NCBI GenBank assembly: GCA_033557465.1 | Contig: CM066031.1 | Location: forward strand, 1,674,314,800 to 1,674,378,799 | Direction of reading: 5' to 3' | Source: Ichthyophis bannanicus | Lineage: Eukaryota > Chordata > Amphibia > Gymnophiona > Ichthyophiidae | Length of the DNA stretch: 64,000 nt | Shown here: in pieces, positions 43,050-53,880 of the stretch | How the letters are laid out: the number at the start of each line of letters is the position of its first letter | How positions within the stretch are numbered: position 1 is the stretch's first letter | Program-made: the position numbers and the translations under genes | Notes under the pieces: generated by a model | Seen by the model: the letters and a program-made list of their open reading frames with translations, nothing else | Told to the model about the DNA's origin: nothing | Databases searched by the model: none

Positions 43050-43145
43050 TGAGGACTAATTCCTGCTGTTCCCAGAGATCACCTGTTACAGGTAAGTAAC
43101 TGTGCTATCTCCAGGAACAAGCAGGAATGAGTCCTCACATATGGG
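43050..43145 (-). repeat. Internal complementary region of DIRS copy F
   Basis: Fused reversed termini: ggtaagtaactgtgct from the 3' end, then atctccaggaacaagcagga and atgagtcctcacatatgg from the 5' end. Confidence 0.88.
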
Positions 43146-43243
43146 GACTCACTAGCTAAGATGCAGGGGAGATCCCCCTGCAAGAATTCCTCATCTTTCC
43201 ATGGATCTCAGGCATCCATTCAGGGAAGGTGGGCAGGAATTGT

Positions 43244-44766
43244 TTAAGAATGGAACAGGTGTCTGAGGACAGCCTGACCAAACAAGGCATCCCGGCGGGA
43301 GTCCTTGTCCAAGCAGTAATGGGCTGTGAAGGTATGAACCGAGGCCCAAGTGGCTGCTCGACAGATCTGATCGATGGATACAGAATGAAGATGAGCCATA
43401 GATGTGGCCATTGCTCTCACATTGTGAGGTGTGACATGGCCTTCCAGAGAAAGGTTCTTACTCTGGTAAGCAAAAGAAATACACTGAGCAATCCAATTGG
43501 ACAGTGTTCTTTTTGAGACTGGAAGTCCTAAATGAGAAGGATCAAAAGCAACAAAAAGTTGAGAAGACTTTCTATGTTGCTGTGTCCTGTGGATGTAAAA
43601 GGCAAGAGCTCTTTTACAATCTAATGTATGTAGGTTCCTCTCTGCACTAGATGCATGAGGAGCTGGAAAAAAGACAGGTAGATATACCTCTTGATTAAGA
43701 TGAAAAGGTGAGACCACTTTAGGCATAAAGTGGGGATTTGTCCTAAGGACTACCTTATCATGATGGAACCTTGTATAAGGTGGATTAGCCACTAAAGCCT
43801 GCAGTTCACTGATGCGGCGAGCAGAAGTGATTGCAATAAGGAAAATGACTTTCCAGGAAAGGAATTTTAAGGAGGTAGTGGCTAAGGGTTCAAAGGGCGG
43901 CTTCATAAGCTGACCAAGAACTACGTTTAAGTCTCATGCCACTGGAGGAGGCCGAATGGGAGGTTTAGTTAAAGTTAGACCTCTCATGAATCTTGCAATA
44001 AGAGGATGAGAGGAAACAGATTGTCCATTGATAGGCTGAAGAGATGCTGCAATAGCACTCAAATGGACTCTTACAGAATTGGTTTTAAGTCCTGCATTGG
44101 AAAGATGCAGGAGATATTCAAGTAAAGAAGTTAAAGGTAGTGCTAGAGGGTTAAGACCTTTGTTAGCACACCAAATTGAAAATCTTTTCCATTTAAAAGC
44201 ATAAGAACGCCTGGTGGAAGGTTTCCTCGATGCATGGAGGATATCCTTCACCTGTTGAGAAAGATTCAAGTCTTGAAGGTCTAGGCCTTCAGTAACCAAG
44301 CTCTGAGGTGAAAGGACTTGGGGTTTGGGTGCCACAAAGTCCCCTCCTCTTGAGACAGAAGGTCTGGAGCAGCTCCCAGATCCAGGGAGGGTGTCTGGGA
44401 GAGATGCAGAAGTAGAGGGTACCACACTTGGCGTGGCCAGCGTGGAGCTATGAGGATCATGGATCCTTGATCCCTCTGAAGTTTGAATAGAGTCTTGGGA
44501 ATCAAGGGAATGGGTGGAAAGGCATATAGGAAGGCCTGACCCCAATGAAGGAGGAAGGCATCCTTGGCCTGAGCTCCCTGACACGGAATCCTGGAACAGA
44601 ACCGGGGAAGTTTGGCATTGTACGGACTTGCAAAGAGGTCTATGTCCGGGGTCCCCCATTCTTGAAAGATTCTGAGTACCTGATCCATGTGCAGGGACCA
44701 TTCATGTGGCAGCAGGACTCGACAGAGTCTGTCTGCCCAAGAGTTTTGGATTCCTGGGAGGTACAC
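43244..44766 (-). pseudogene. DIRS copy F tyrosine recombinase with one nonsense codon; overlaps RT C-terminal domain
   Basis: Frame 44701-43934 includes LNLSQQVKDILHASRKPSTR, YAFKWKRFSIWCANKG, LLEYLLHLSNAGLKTNSVRV and ends at TGA (43934-43936), where other copies have Trp (VAWDLN). The same frame continues to 43244: FLIAITSARRISELQALVAN (Arg I), LSNWIAQCISFAYQS, HVTPHNVRAMATSMAHLHSV (HxxR) and HTFTAHYCLDKD (probable Tyr). All catalytic residues are present. The 44766-44281 frame reads the RT C-terminal domain (DIDLFASPYNAKLPRFCSRI; FLYAFPPIPLIPKTLFKLQR; ILIAPRWPRQVWYPLL), so the two ORFs overlap. Confidence 0.88.
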
Positions 44767-44769
44767 TGC

Positions 44770-46227
44770 CAGGAGATGGATACCATGCTCTCTGGCGAAG
44801 GCCCAGTTTTAGAGCTTCGTTGCAAAGCGACAGAGAGCCAGTCCCTCCTTGTTTGTTTACGTAGAACATGGCTACTTAATTGTTGGTATGAACAAGGACT
44901 GTCATGTTGATGAGGAGGGTATGAAAGACCTTGAGAGCAAGGAGAATTGCTCGCAGCTCCAAAAGGTTGATATGAAGGGTGGATTTCTGTGGAGACCAAA
45001 TGCCCTGAGTGGAGAGGTCTTGGAGATGAGCTCCCCAGCCTGTTTGGGAGGCATCTGTAGTGAGAGTTGCTTGGGGTAACACAGGTTGGAAGGGGGCCCC
45101 CAACAACAGATTTTGAGTGGATATCCACCATTGGAGAGACCAAAAAAGACGTTTTGAGGTTGCTATTTGGTCTGAGAGAGCTCCTGATGCTTGGGTCCAC
45201 TGTGTGGACAAGGTCCATTGAGCTGCTCTCATATGTAGGCGAGCATAAGGCACTACATGAACTGTGGATGCCATGTGACCTAGCAGTTGTAGCATCTCTC
45301 TGGCAGTCAAGTGGCTTCTGGACTGAATTTGAGAGGCCAAGTGCACTAGACGGTTGCAACGGGCCTGAGGAAGATAGGCCCTTGCAGTGATAGTATCTAG
45401 CCAAGCCCCGATGAACTCTAGGGATTGAGTAGGGGTGAGTTGAGACTTTGGCAGATTGATGACAAGTCCCAGATACTGCAGTATGCGTCTAGTGTGGTCC
45501 AGGGAAGTCTGAGCCTCAGACTGAGATGGAGCTCGGATGATCCAGTCGTCCAGGTACGGGAAGACAAAGATCCCCAGAGTGCGTAGAAATGCAGCTACTA
45601 TTGCCATGCATTTGGCAAATACCCTTGGAGCAGAGGCTAGACCGAAGGGGAGTACTCTGTATTGGAAATGTTTTCCCTGGAACATGAACCGTAGGAATTT
45701 TCTGTGGGATGGATGGATGAGTATATGTGTGTACGCATCCTTGAGATCTAGAGAACAAAGCCAGTCCTGACTCTGTAGGTATGGAAGGAGAGTACCTAGA
45801 GAAAGCATTTTGAATTTCTCTTTGTAGAGGAATTTGTTCAATTCTCTGAGATCCAGAATGGGTCTGTATCCCCCTGTTTTCTTGGGAATCAGAAAATAGG
45901 GGGAGTAGAAACCTGACCCTTGTTGAGGAAGAGGAACCTCTTCTATTGCCCTTTGGGCGAGAATAGTGGTCACCTCTTGGCCCAACAGGTGCAGGAGAGA
46001 TGGGGGAGAATTGAATTGTCTCACCATGGTATGGGGAGGAAGGCTGGAGAAATGTAGTTTGTAGCCCTCTCTGATGATAGAGAGGGTCCACGGTTCTGAT
46101 GTGATTTGTTCCCATCTGGGAGCAAAATGAGCCAACCTTCCTGGAATGGTGAGAGGTTCTGGCTGTTGCAGAGCCAGAAATGGTAAGTTCTCTAGAATCA
46201 AGTCAAAAACCCTGAGGAGGTTGGGAC
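44770..46227 (-). pseudogene. DIRS copy F RT-RNase H, nonsense codon in RNase H
   Basis: An open frame from the MITE edge (about 46219) down to 44876 contains FLALQQPEPLTIPGRLAHFA, IIREGYKLHFSSLPPHTMVR, EVTTILAQRAIEEVPLPQQG, YFLIPKKTGGYRPILDLREL, LCSLDLKDAYTHILIHPSHR (catalytic Asp) and FVFPYLDDWIIRAPSQ (YLDD at 45545-45556). RNase H follows: LTTDASQTGWGAHL, INLLELRAI and VLVHTNN, where group I has SDN, so the third acid may be lost. A TAA then stops it, probably from CAA. The rest of RNase H (VAMFYVNKQGGTGS) is in the same frame. Confidence 0.88.
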
Positions 46228-46599
46228 CACTGTTCCCTCTAAGCTGTGCGCGTGTGCGCGCGCACACACCTCGCCGAGCGAGCGCACATACTTTACAACA
46301 GAGCGCACAAAAATTACGGCTCTGATTCTGATAGAAAAAAAACACAGACGTCTTAAAATTTAAAAGTTATGATTGTAATTACTAGAAATTTCCCGCTTCA
46401 ATTAGTAATCGTCTATTTTCATTTAATTTGATTAAAATCAATGTGGTGTACATACTGTATTCTGACGTGTAGTCAAATTTTAAAGTATATAACTCCGAGT
46501 GTCGTTATGTGGCGCACAAAAATTTAACCTTCCTTCAAAAGCTGCACACAGCTGATATTTTATGCGCACACAGCCTACAGAAAATTAGAGGGAACATTG
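46228..46599. mobile_element. hAT-type MITE
   Basis: The termini are CACTGTTCCCTCTAAG and TTAGAGGGAACATTG, imperfect inverted repeats. The flanks carry a perfect 8-bp target duplication gttgggac at 46220-46227 and 46600-46607. Both features define the hAT superfamily. There is no ORF in its 372 bp, so it was mobilised in trans. It sits at the gag/RT boundary of copy F. A CG-dinucleotide-rich gcgcgtgtgcgcgcgcacac stretch lies near the left end. Confidence 0.93.
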
Positions 46600-46609
46600 G
46601 TTGGGACTG

Positions 46610-48395
46610 CTGGATTGTAGCAGCCCCTGTGGCCTTTTGTTCTGGCCTGCTTAGTTTGCTGACGCTTAGGAGCAAAGCGAACTTGGGAAGATTGCTGGCC
46701 AGTATTTGTGGAAAATCTGGTCTTTTTATAGAAAGTTTTCTTAAAAGTTTTTTTCTTGGCAGGGGTAGAGGTAGACTTAGAAAGTCTATCTAAAGCAGCA
46801 TTCTCTGCATCCATTTGAGTGGCTTTGATTTGCCACTCTTTGCCAAAGAGATTTTCACCTGTACAGGGCAGATTGCCCAAGCCTTCTTGTACCCAGGGTT
46901 CCAAATCAGAGGCCTGGAGCCAAGCCAGTCTGCGAGCAGCTATGGCTATGCCAGAGGCTCTGCTTGCCCCCTCAAAAGAGTCAAAGGCTGCTCTGTTGGA
47001 GAACTTGGAAGCATCTTGAATGTGCTTTAGCAAAAGAAGGAATTCCTCCTGTTTATCCTCTGGGATAAAGGGGAGAAATTGACGTATCTTTAATGCAATC
47101 TCTTTCAAAAACATGCCCATATAAAGGCTGTATGAATTGATTCTGGCAATAAGCATGCTAGCTTGGAAGATTTTTCTCCCAAAAGCATCCAGAGTCCTAC
47201 ATTCTCTTCCTGGAGGGGTAGAAGAGTGTCTTTTGGTACTCTTTATCTTTTTCATAGCAGACTTCACCACAATAGAGTGGTGAGGAAGCTGAGTTTTTTT
47301 GAAAACCAGGAGAAGGAGGAACCCGATACATGGTGTCCAAACGTCGAGAATGTGGAGATAGGGTAAGAGGAGCCTCCCACAAATCCATCATGTGTTCTTG
47401 AAGAATTTCATGTATGGGTAAGGTGGCTGCCTCTTTAGGAACCTTAGAGTATCCTAAAATATCTAATTTTTTTGCTCTAGGTTCCTTTTCTGAGGATACA
47501 GATATGGAGAGTCCTTTAGCTACTTCAATAATGAAGTCTTGAAAGGACAAATCCTCTGGAGGAGACATTCTCCTTTTTGGAGAAGAGGGCTCCTCAGGAA
47601 GAGTGAAAGAGATGTCAGCAGAATCATCTGAGGTATCAGACTCTTCAGAGGATTCAAAGTATCGTCTATTTGCTTCCAGAGATCGATACGCGTACCGATC
47701 GGTACCGACATCGGGCGTACCGGGTATCGGAGCGGTATCGAAGAAAGCTCCGGAACCGGAATGCTACTGGAAGTAGATGCTCTGGGTACCGGTATCGGTT
47801 GCGGTACCGGAATCGGAGTCGGAACCGATTGTCGCGGTACCGATGGCGGTGCAGCATTAATGAAAGTCAGTAAGGCCTGCTGCATGGATTGTACCGTAGT
47901 ACCCATAGCCGCCACAACTGCCTGGAAGTCGGTACCAGTGTTAGCCGGTACCCCAGAGCAGTCTAACAGGAGATCGGTCGAGGCCGTGCCATCGATGTCT
48001 ACCTGTAACCCCATAGGAGGAGCTTTGGAAGCCGGAGCTTCCCGCCGGGGTTGTTTGGCTGGGGCAGGGTCCTCAGGGTCAATTGCAAAGGCCTCTCGCT
48101 GCTTAGAGGGAGATTTGCCTTTTGAGGACTTGCCCAAAGAATGTTTGGTTACCTGAGATCCATCAGGAGAAGAAGACCTGGAGGATGTTGATGCTGGAGT
48201 ATCGGTAGAAAACAGCATATGAAATTTAGCTGCTCTGTTCTGTAAGCCCCTTTTGGACATCAGAGAGCAGGATGGACAATCCGGAATGGAATGGTCAGGC
48301 CCCAAACATTTAAGACACCACTCATGGGTGTCTGTAACTGAAATAGTACCGGTACACTTAGTGCATTTTTTAAAACCAGAAGCTGGTTTTTCCAT
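46610..48395 (-). pseudogene. DIRS copy F gag-like ORF, two frameshifts
   Basis: The start at 48395 (MEKPASGFKKCTKCTGTISV, then TDTHEWCLKCLGPDH) has C-x2-C-x12-C-x2-C-x4-H. A Ser/Lys-rich region follows, then a Pro-Val/Ile repeat region (TPIPVPQPIPVPRASTSSSI) encoded by GGTACCG-type repeats. The frame shifts near 47670. In the next frame: MSPPEDLSFQDFIIEVAKGL, KEPRAKKLDILGYSKVPKEA and YRVPPSPGFQK. It shifts at an A7 run (about 47292-47298), then continues ECRTLDAFGRKIFQASMLIA, RRLAWLQASDLEPWVQEGLG, LPCTGENLFGKEWQIKATQM and a Gln/Lys-rich tail up to the hAT MITE. Confidence 0.87.
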
Positions 48396-48629
48396 GAGGG
48401 AGACCTGAGAAGGCCTAGAGGCCTCACAGAAAAAATACACCAAGTGTAGGAAAAAGTAATATATATATATATATTTTTTTTTTTAAATAAACGAAAAAAG
48501 GACCGGCGGTACCAGTCTGGAATCGGGAAGGCAGACACGAGGCAGACACGCGGTCAAAGAAACAAATTAAAATAACAATTTCTTCAGCGGTGACAGGAAC
48601 ACGACCTGCTGGCTCCGCGGAAAAAGAAG

Positions 48630-48790
48630 AACTGAAGAGAGTTGGTCAGGAAGGCGGGAAGGCAGCGCGCATGCGCTGTGGGAGGCCCCAAAAGCTTCCT
48701 TTCTGAGAAGCTGGGGAGCTTTCCCGCGCAGGCTCCGTCGGTTCCGACGTACCCATATGTGAGGACTCATTCCTGCTTGTTCCTGGAGAT
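48630..48790 (-). repeat. 5' inverted terminal repeat of DIRS copy F
   Basis: It is inverted relative to 42810-42972 and ends gcttgttcctggagat at 48790. Copy I resumes at the next base. Confidence 0.87.
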
Positions 48791-50509
48791 AGCCCTGTTC
48801 CTGTGAGAGTAGCCCTGGGGCTCAGGCCAGGGGGAATCGGCGGACTGTCAACAGGGAGAGGAACAATGGGAACCAGGGCTGTCTGGGCCACCGAGGGCTA
48901 TATCAGCACTAGCGATGCTCAGTCATGCTGGACCTTGAATGTCTTGGCTATCAGTGGTATCTGAGGGAAGGCATACAGGAGGCCTTCCGTCCAAGAGATG
49001 AGGAATGCATCCGCTGCTACCCGAGATGGGTGTGGTTGGTGGGAGCAGAAATGGGGCAACTACATGTTGTCTGGACTGGCAAACAGGACCATCACGGGGA
49101 CACCCCAGAGCTGGAATAGCCATGAGGCTACCGCTGGGTCCAGGCACCACTTGTGTGGCTGGAGGACTCTGCTCAGTTTGTCTGCCAAAGCATTGTCCTG
49201 GCCCAGGAAGTAGACCACCCTTAGGAGCATGTGCGTGTAGCGTAGGAGAAGAGGGCTACCGCCTCCTGGCAGAGGGGATGCGACCCTGTCCCCCCGTTTG
49301 TTCACAAAGAACATCATGACCCGATTGGATCAGCACCACATGGTGCTGAGCTGGTGGCAGAAGGCTCAGAGGGCTAGGAATATTGCCCTGAGCTCCAGCA
49401 GGTTGATCTGCATCTCGGACTCTCCTGGGACCAGCAGCCTTGTGTCTGGAGGCTCTCGCAATGCGCTCACCATCTCATTAGAGAGGCGTCCGTGGTGAGG
49501 ACCATCTGGGAGGTGGGTGCATGGAAGGGCATCCCAGCCTGAAGGTGATACAGATTCTGCCACCATCCGAGGGAGCCTGCCAACTGGTGGATCACCTACA
49601 CTCTGTCCTTGAGTCTGCCTGTGGCTTGGGTACACAGAGTGGAGGCACCACTGGGCTGCTCTCATGTGCAGGCGGGCATTTGGGGTCACACGGACCGTGG
49701 AGGCCATGTGTCCCAACAGGAGGAGGAGAAGACGGGAGGGTAGTGTCCTGTGCCTCTGCACCTCTGCGGCTAATTCCTCGAGGCACTCTGACCTCCGCTG
49801 AGGGAGGAAGGCTTTTGCCTGGAGGGTATCTAGTTGTGACCCTATGAACTCTAGGCTCTGGGCCAGAGTGAGGTGTGACTTGGGGTAGTTTATGACAAAC
49901 CCCAGGTGCTGCAGGGGTGTAGGAGAAAGCCTGGTGTGCCTGGTGGCACGTTGTGCCTCTGTAGCTGTGACCCCCTTTATGAGCCAGTCATCCAGATAAG
50001 GGAAGATGAAGGCCCCTTGAAGTCGGAGATAGGCTGCGACTATGAGGCACTTTGGTCTGACCTTGTCATCAAGGGTCTTCACAAAGGGCAGCACTCTGTA
50101 CTGGTAGTGCTGTGCTCCCACCACAAACCGGAGGCATTTTCTGTGGCTGGGATGAATCAGGATGTGTGTGTAGGCATTCTTCAGTCTAAGGAGCATAGCC
50201 TCATCTCCCTGCTGGAGGAATGGCAGCAGTATCCCAAGGGAGAGCATCTTGAACATTTCCCTGACCAGAAACCTGTTGAGATTTTGGAGGTTCAAGATGG
50301 GCCTTAGGGCCCCTGTCCTCTTGGGGACAAGCAAATACCTGGAGTAGAGATGTTTCGGCACTGTTTCCACTGCCTTGTCCCAGATCAGGTCTGCTAGTTC
50401 GGTGAGGAGCAGGGTCTGGTGAAGAAGTCTGATGGGCTTCTCCTGGGATGTACAAGGGTGGCACCCACTGTAGTTGGAGGAGGTAGCCCTCCTTGACTAT
50501 CTGTAGCAC
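48791..50509 (-). pseudogene. DIRS copy I RT-RNase H
   Basis: Frame 50370-49366 (334 codons) is open: YSRYLLVPKRTGALRPILNL, MFKMLSLGILLPFLQQGDEA, LKNAYTHILIHPSHRKCLRF (the Asp of LDLKDAY is changed), AFIFPYLDDWLIKGVTATEA (YLDD), HLGFVINYPKSHLTLAQSLE, then the thumb, and RNase H ending MQINLLELRAIFLAL. Some frames inside shift (DDGPHHGRLSNEMVSALREP is out of frame). 50509-50370 gives the N-terminal MLQIVKEGYLLQLQWVP. 49317-48923 holds degraded RNase H and C-terminal domain remains (YFLGQDNALADKLSRVLQPH; WLFQLWGVPVMVLFASPDNM). Confidence 0.82.
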
Positions 50510-50614
50510 CTAGGTATCGGAGGTGATGGCTGTCCACTTGTGGGCAAATCTGGCTAGGCACCCACCTGTAGGCTCAGGGGACCCCCTGGGGGAGGGGCGG
50601 TCACACCCTGGTAG

Positions 50615-52386
50615 TCAGGGATGAGAGGTCACACCCTGGTAGTCAAAAGCTCCCCCCCAGGCTTGGCTGCTGCCAGCACCTGGGACTTCGGGACCTTTTG
50701 CTTTCGGGGACCATGTCCCTGGCCTTTTTGCTGCTGACCCTACTGAGGGACTGAGAAGGCCTGGAAGTGTGGTGTACCGTTCAAGCCCCCCTTCTTCCTC
50801 AGAAAGAAGAGCTTTTTCCCTCTGGCTTTCTTCCAGGGTTCCACCGATGTCTTCTTTGAGAGCCTGGTTCTCATCAGGAACTCCATTTCTATTTCTGTAG
50901 CCTTGTCTGTCATGGGTTTCCCTCAAATAGGTTCTTACCTATGCAGCGGACATCGATCAGTTTATCCTGCACCTCTCCAGGTGTTGTGCCCCAATGCCCA
51001 CGATGGCCGATGACTCTAAGCCATTGTAGGCTGCTCGGGACGAAAACTTCAAGCACTTTTACCACTGAGGTTAGGGCTTTAAATCTCTGTAGGGGTTCTC
51101 CGTCGAGGCCTCTTGCGAATACACCGAGCTCCTTCGACAGTTCCTTCAGGTACATGCCAAAATAGAGCTGAAAGAATTGGATCCGGCAAGTTAGCATCGA
51201 GCCTTGAAAGGCCTTCTGGCTGAGGTTTCGGGTCTGCCTGCCGAGTGGCACCAATGAATGAGTTTTCTGGCTTTTAAGCAGATGCATGGTTGACCACCAC
51301 CATTGAGTTGTGGGGGAGCTGGGTCTTTTGGAACCCAGGGCTTTGGTGTACCCGATACATGGTGTCGAGGTGCCTACTTACAATTGGTACTGACGCCAGT
51401 GACCCCACATCCAGAGGAGGCGGCGATCGAGGATCAGGGGCACCAGTACCATAAGGGTTTCCTTTGGGGTTGCCTCATATTGGGGTATCTCCAATTCCTC
51501 AGTGCGCAGGTCCTCCTCGGCCTCAGTCTCGATAGTAAGAGCCTTGGCCATGTTCCTCACAAAATTGAGGAAAGCAATGTCATCGGGCAGGGACTGGCAT
51601 CGTGTCATCAGGGGAGACAAGTCCGAGGGCACGTCTCCGTGTCATCTCGTGTCCGGGGACTCTTCGTCCTCGGTCTCCCATTCAGACTCAAAGTTCAAGT
51701 ATGAGTCCGATTCTGTCTGTCCCCTCGGTCGAGGTCCACAGCAGGTGGTCAATGACCTCCAGAGGATCTGCAATCCAAGCTGTGGGTGCTCACTGGGGAG
51801 GATTAGTGTCCCTAGGAATGGAACCGGGACTTCATCCGGTGCCAGGGGCTCTCTCAAGGCAGTTGATGCTCAAAGACCGGCTTGATGTCCGGGGAGGCCC
51901 TTGATGTTGCGGGTCCTGTCGTCAGAGCGGATGAACCGGACATAAACACCCGCTGCATGGCCAATAGGGCAGATATACTGTTCTCTAGGGCTGCCCATCC
52001 TGGTCTCTATGCCAGCTGGCTCTGCAGCCTTCGATGCAGGCACCGAGAGCTTCAGGACTGGTGTCGGTACTGTTAAGGGAGAATACTCGATGAGGATGGC
52101 CTCAGAGGTCCGAGGCCAGTCGGTGGGTGCCGACGACTCCTTGCAGCGCAACTTGGAGGGCTGCTCCTGCCCCGACTCCTCAGACTCATGCCTGGGACTA
52201 CAGGACTTGGGGTAGGATTTCACCTTCTTCCTGGATCCGACCTCAGAGGCAGCCTTTGAGGGTTTCTTCTTCTTGTGCTCCACCTCTGGGGATTTCCACT
52301 CAGAGGAACCGTGGCCATGGGACTCCCAAGAGGCTCTGGCTTCGCGAAGCACAGAAGTATCAGAGGGGCCCCTGGAGCATGGTGGT
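50615..52386 (-). pseudogene. DIRS copy I gag-like ORF, 5' end missing
   Basis: Frame 52385-51870 gives a Ser/Lys/Glu-rich N-terminal region (SEWKSPEVEHKKKKPSKAAS; VPTPVLKLSVPASKAAEPAG) without the zinc motif, which is lost at the junction. 51632-51378 reads SLPDDIAFLNFVRNMAKALT then IETEAEEDLRTEELEIPQYE. 51287-50910 reads RQTRNLSQKAFQGSMLTCRI, FFQLYFGMYLKELSKELGVF and VRCIGKNLFEGNP. The tail 50926-50615 is frameshifted. It is colinear with copy F gag. Confidence 0.78.
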
Positions 52387-52700
52387 GTTGGAAACTCTGG
52401 TGCCTTCCCTTTCTGGGCACCACAAAATAGATGGAATAATGTCTGGTACCCTACTCGGCTGGAGGGAACAGGCAGATAGCTCGGAGCTGGAGACAACGCT
52501 GAAGGCTGAAGAGTAAGGTATACGGCTGTCTTCTTGGTTGATGACCCGCATGAGGAACTCAGGAAGACTTTCGGGGTCGGGCGCAGCCAGTCTAGGGCGT
52601 AGCCCTTTGATACGACTTTGAGCACCCACCTGTCTGAAGTTATTTGGGTCCATTCGTGGGAAAAGAGCCACAAGCGACCGCCCACACATGGCACCTTGGA
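52387..52700 (-). pseudogene. DIRS copy G RT N-terminal remnant
   Basis: Frame 52689-52387 begins before the conserved EWTQITSDRWVLKVVSKGYA then LDWLRPTPKVFL block and ends at the PYSSAF...IPSILWCPEREG block (YSIYFVVPKKEG in other copies). The RT palm including YLDD is deleted together with the 5' end of copy I. RT sequence resumes only at 40790. Confidence 0.75.
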
Positions 52701-53880
52701 ATGAATTCAGAGTCCATCAACAGGAGAGATGTGAGGAGCCCGAGAACTTGGCAGCGGCAGGGAAATCATCTCTGATATGGCAGATGCCCCAAAAGGACCA
52801 AGTCCTGAAGCCAGAGGCCCCAGGCTTTCCGGGGTTGTATCACCAGACATCCTTGAAGCGACCCTTGTAGGCAGAGGCTGAAGAGGGCACTGCTGTAGGG
52901 TGACGAGAGTTAGATTTTGGCCGGTCCTCCAGCAAGCGTTGAGGCTTGACCTCCCCTAGATCCTTTACAAGCTTCCTCGAGGTCTTCGCCAAAGAGTAGC
53001 CACCCTTTAAAGGGGAGTTTAGCAGGTTGGGATTTTGATGCCATATCTGCATTCCAATGCCTGAGCCAAAGCCAGCGCCACACCACCGTGCCTGCAGCTA
53101 CAGAGCACGTGGAAAGGCGCAGATCATAGAAGGCATCTGCTACAAACACAGTGACTGATTCCAAGCGTGGCAAAGCTGGATCTTCTGGGAGGAGTTGGAG
53201 TCATCGCAGCAAGGCTCGTGCTTCGAGTCCTCCACACAAATGTCTGCAAGGCTAAGGAAGAAGAGAAGGCATTTTTGGAAGACCCTCGACCTTACGGTCA
53301 ATCTGATCTCTGAATGCGGTCCCACCTTTGACCAGAATGGTAGCATTCTTGGTGACGGCCGTCACGAGTGCATCCACTTTGGGAAAATGCATCCATTTAT
53401 CCAGGTTCTCCGGAGACCAAATGTAAAAATGACCCAAGCGCCATGCCGAGAGCAAGTATGCTTCAGAGATGTCCCATTCCAAGGTGACCATTTGCTTAAG
53501 TGCCATGGGAAAAAGAAAGGCTTTGGATGGCTTCTTGATACCCACAATGATGGAATCTACTTGAGGTGTGGCTGGGTCCAAAGACACTGGCATGTCTGAG
53601 AAATGAAGTGCTTCCATAATCTAGGCAATGAGAGTTGGTAATTCCTCCTGACAGAATAGCCAAGCATCTTGCCCCTCATTCCAAAACTCCTGCTCCTCCA
53701 GGGTCGAAAGACCCCCTTCCTTTCTGTAAGAGCAAGAGATAAGGGTGGCATCCTCTGAGAGGCACTCATCATCCTTTCCACCAAGGTGCACGTCCTCTGA
53801 AGGAGAGGTAGTACCCCGGATCTAGGAAACAGTGTGGCAAGGGCTTCAGCTGAACTGAGCCTGGCCCGCTTTCATTGGGG
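52700..53880 (-). pseudogene. DIRS copy G gag-like remnant
   Basis: 53617-53252 reads KAFLFPMALKQMVTLEWDIS then EAYLLSAWRLGHFYIWSPEN and FPKVDALVTAVTKNATILVK (the KVDALVSAVTKKTTIPIEGG block). 53173-52910 reads ESVTVFVADAFYDLRLSTCS then WRWLWLRHWNADMASKSQPA and KLPFKGWLLFGEDLEEACK. Several frameshifts occur. The N-terminal region near 53880-54400 is not convincingly readable. Confidence 0.75.

Larger units (their letters stand above)
42784..48790 (-). mobile_element. DIRS retrotransposon copy F (group II), full length with both ITRs
   Basis: 3' ITR 42784-42972, internal complementary region 43050-43145, recombinase, RT-RNase H, hAT MITE (46228-46599), gag 46610-48395, and 5' ITR 48630-48790. 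It is about 6.0 kb, or 5.6 kb without the MITE. Both sides are copy I. It is the most complete group II copy here; its damage is a few nonsense codons and frameshifts. Confidence 0.92.
40791..52386 (-). mobile_element. DIRS retrotransposon copy I (group II), nested in copy G and host of copy F
   Basis: 3' ITR 40791-41000, internal complementary region 41075-41150, recombinase 41337-42780 (interrupted by CR1 at 42165-42560 and by copy F at 42784-48790), RT-RNase H 48791-50509, gag 50615-52386. The 5' ITR and first part of gag are absent: at 52386 the sequence changes directly to the RT N-terminus of copy G. Confidence 0.85.

Noticed and set aside
45516..46115. Ser/Pro-rich 199-codon ORF as an independent gene
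   Set aside because: It is the overlapping -1 frame of the copy F RT; reported instead as part of the overlapping-frame observation.
47690..47950. GGTACCG array as a satellite or CRISPR-like array
   Set aside because: Units are degenerate, have no spacers and lie within the gag coding frame.
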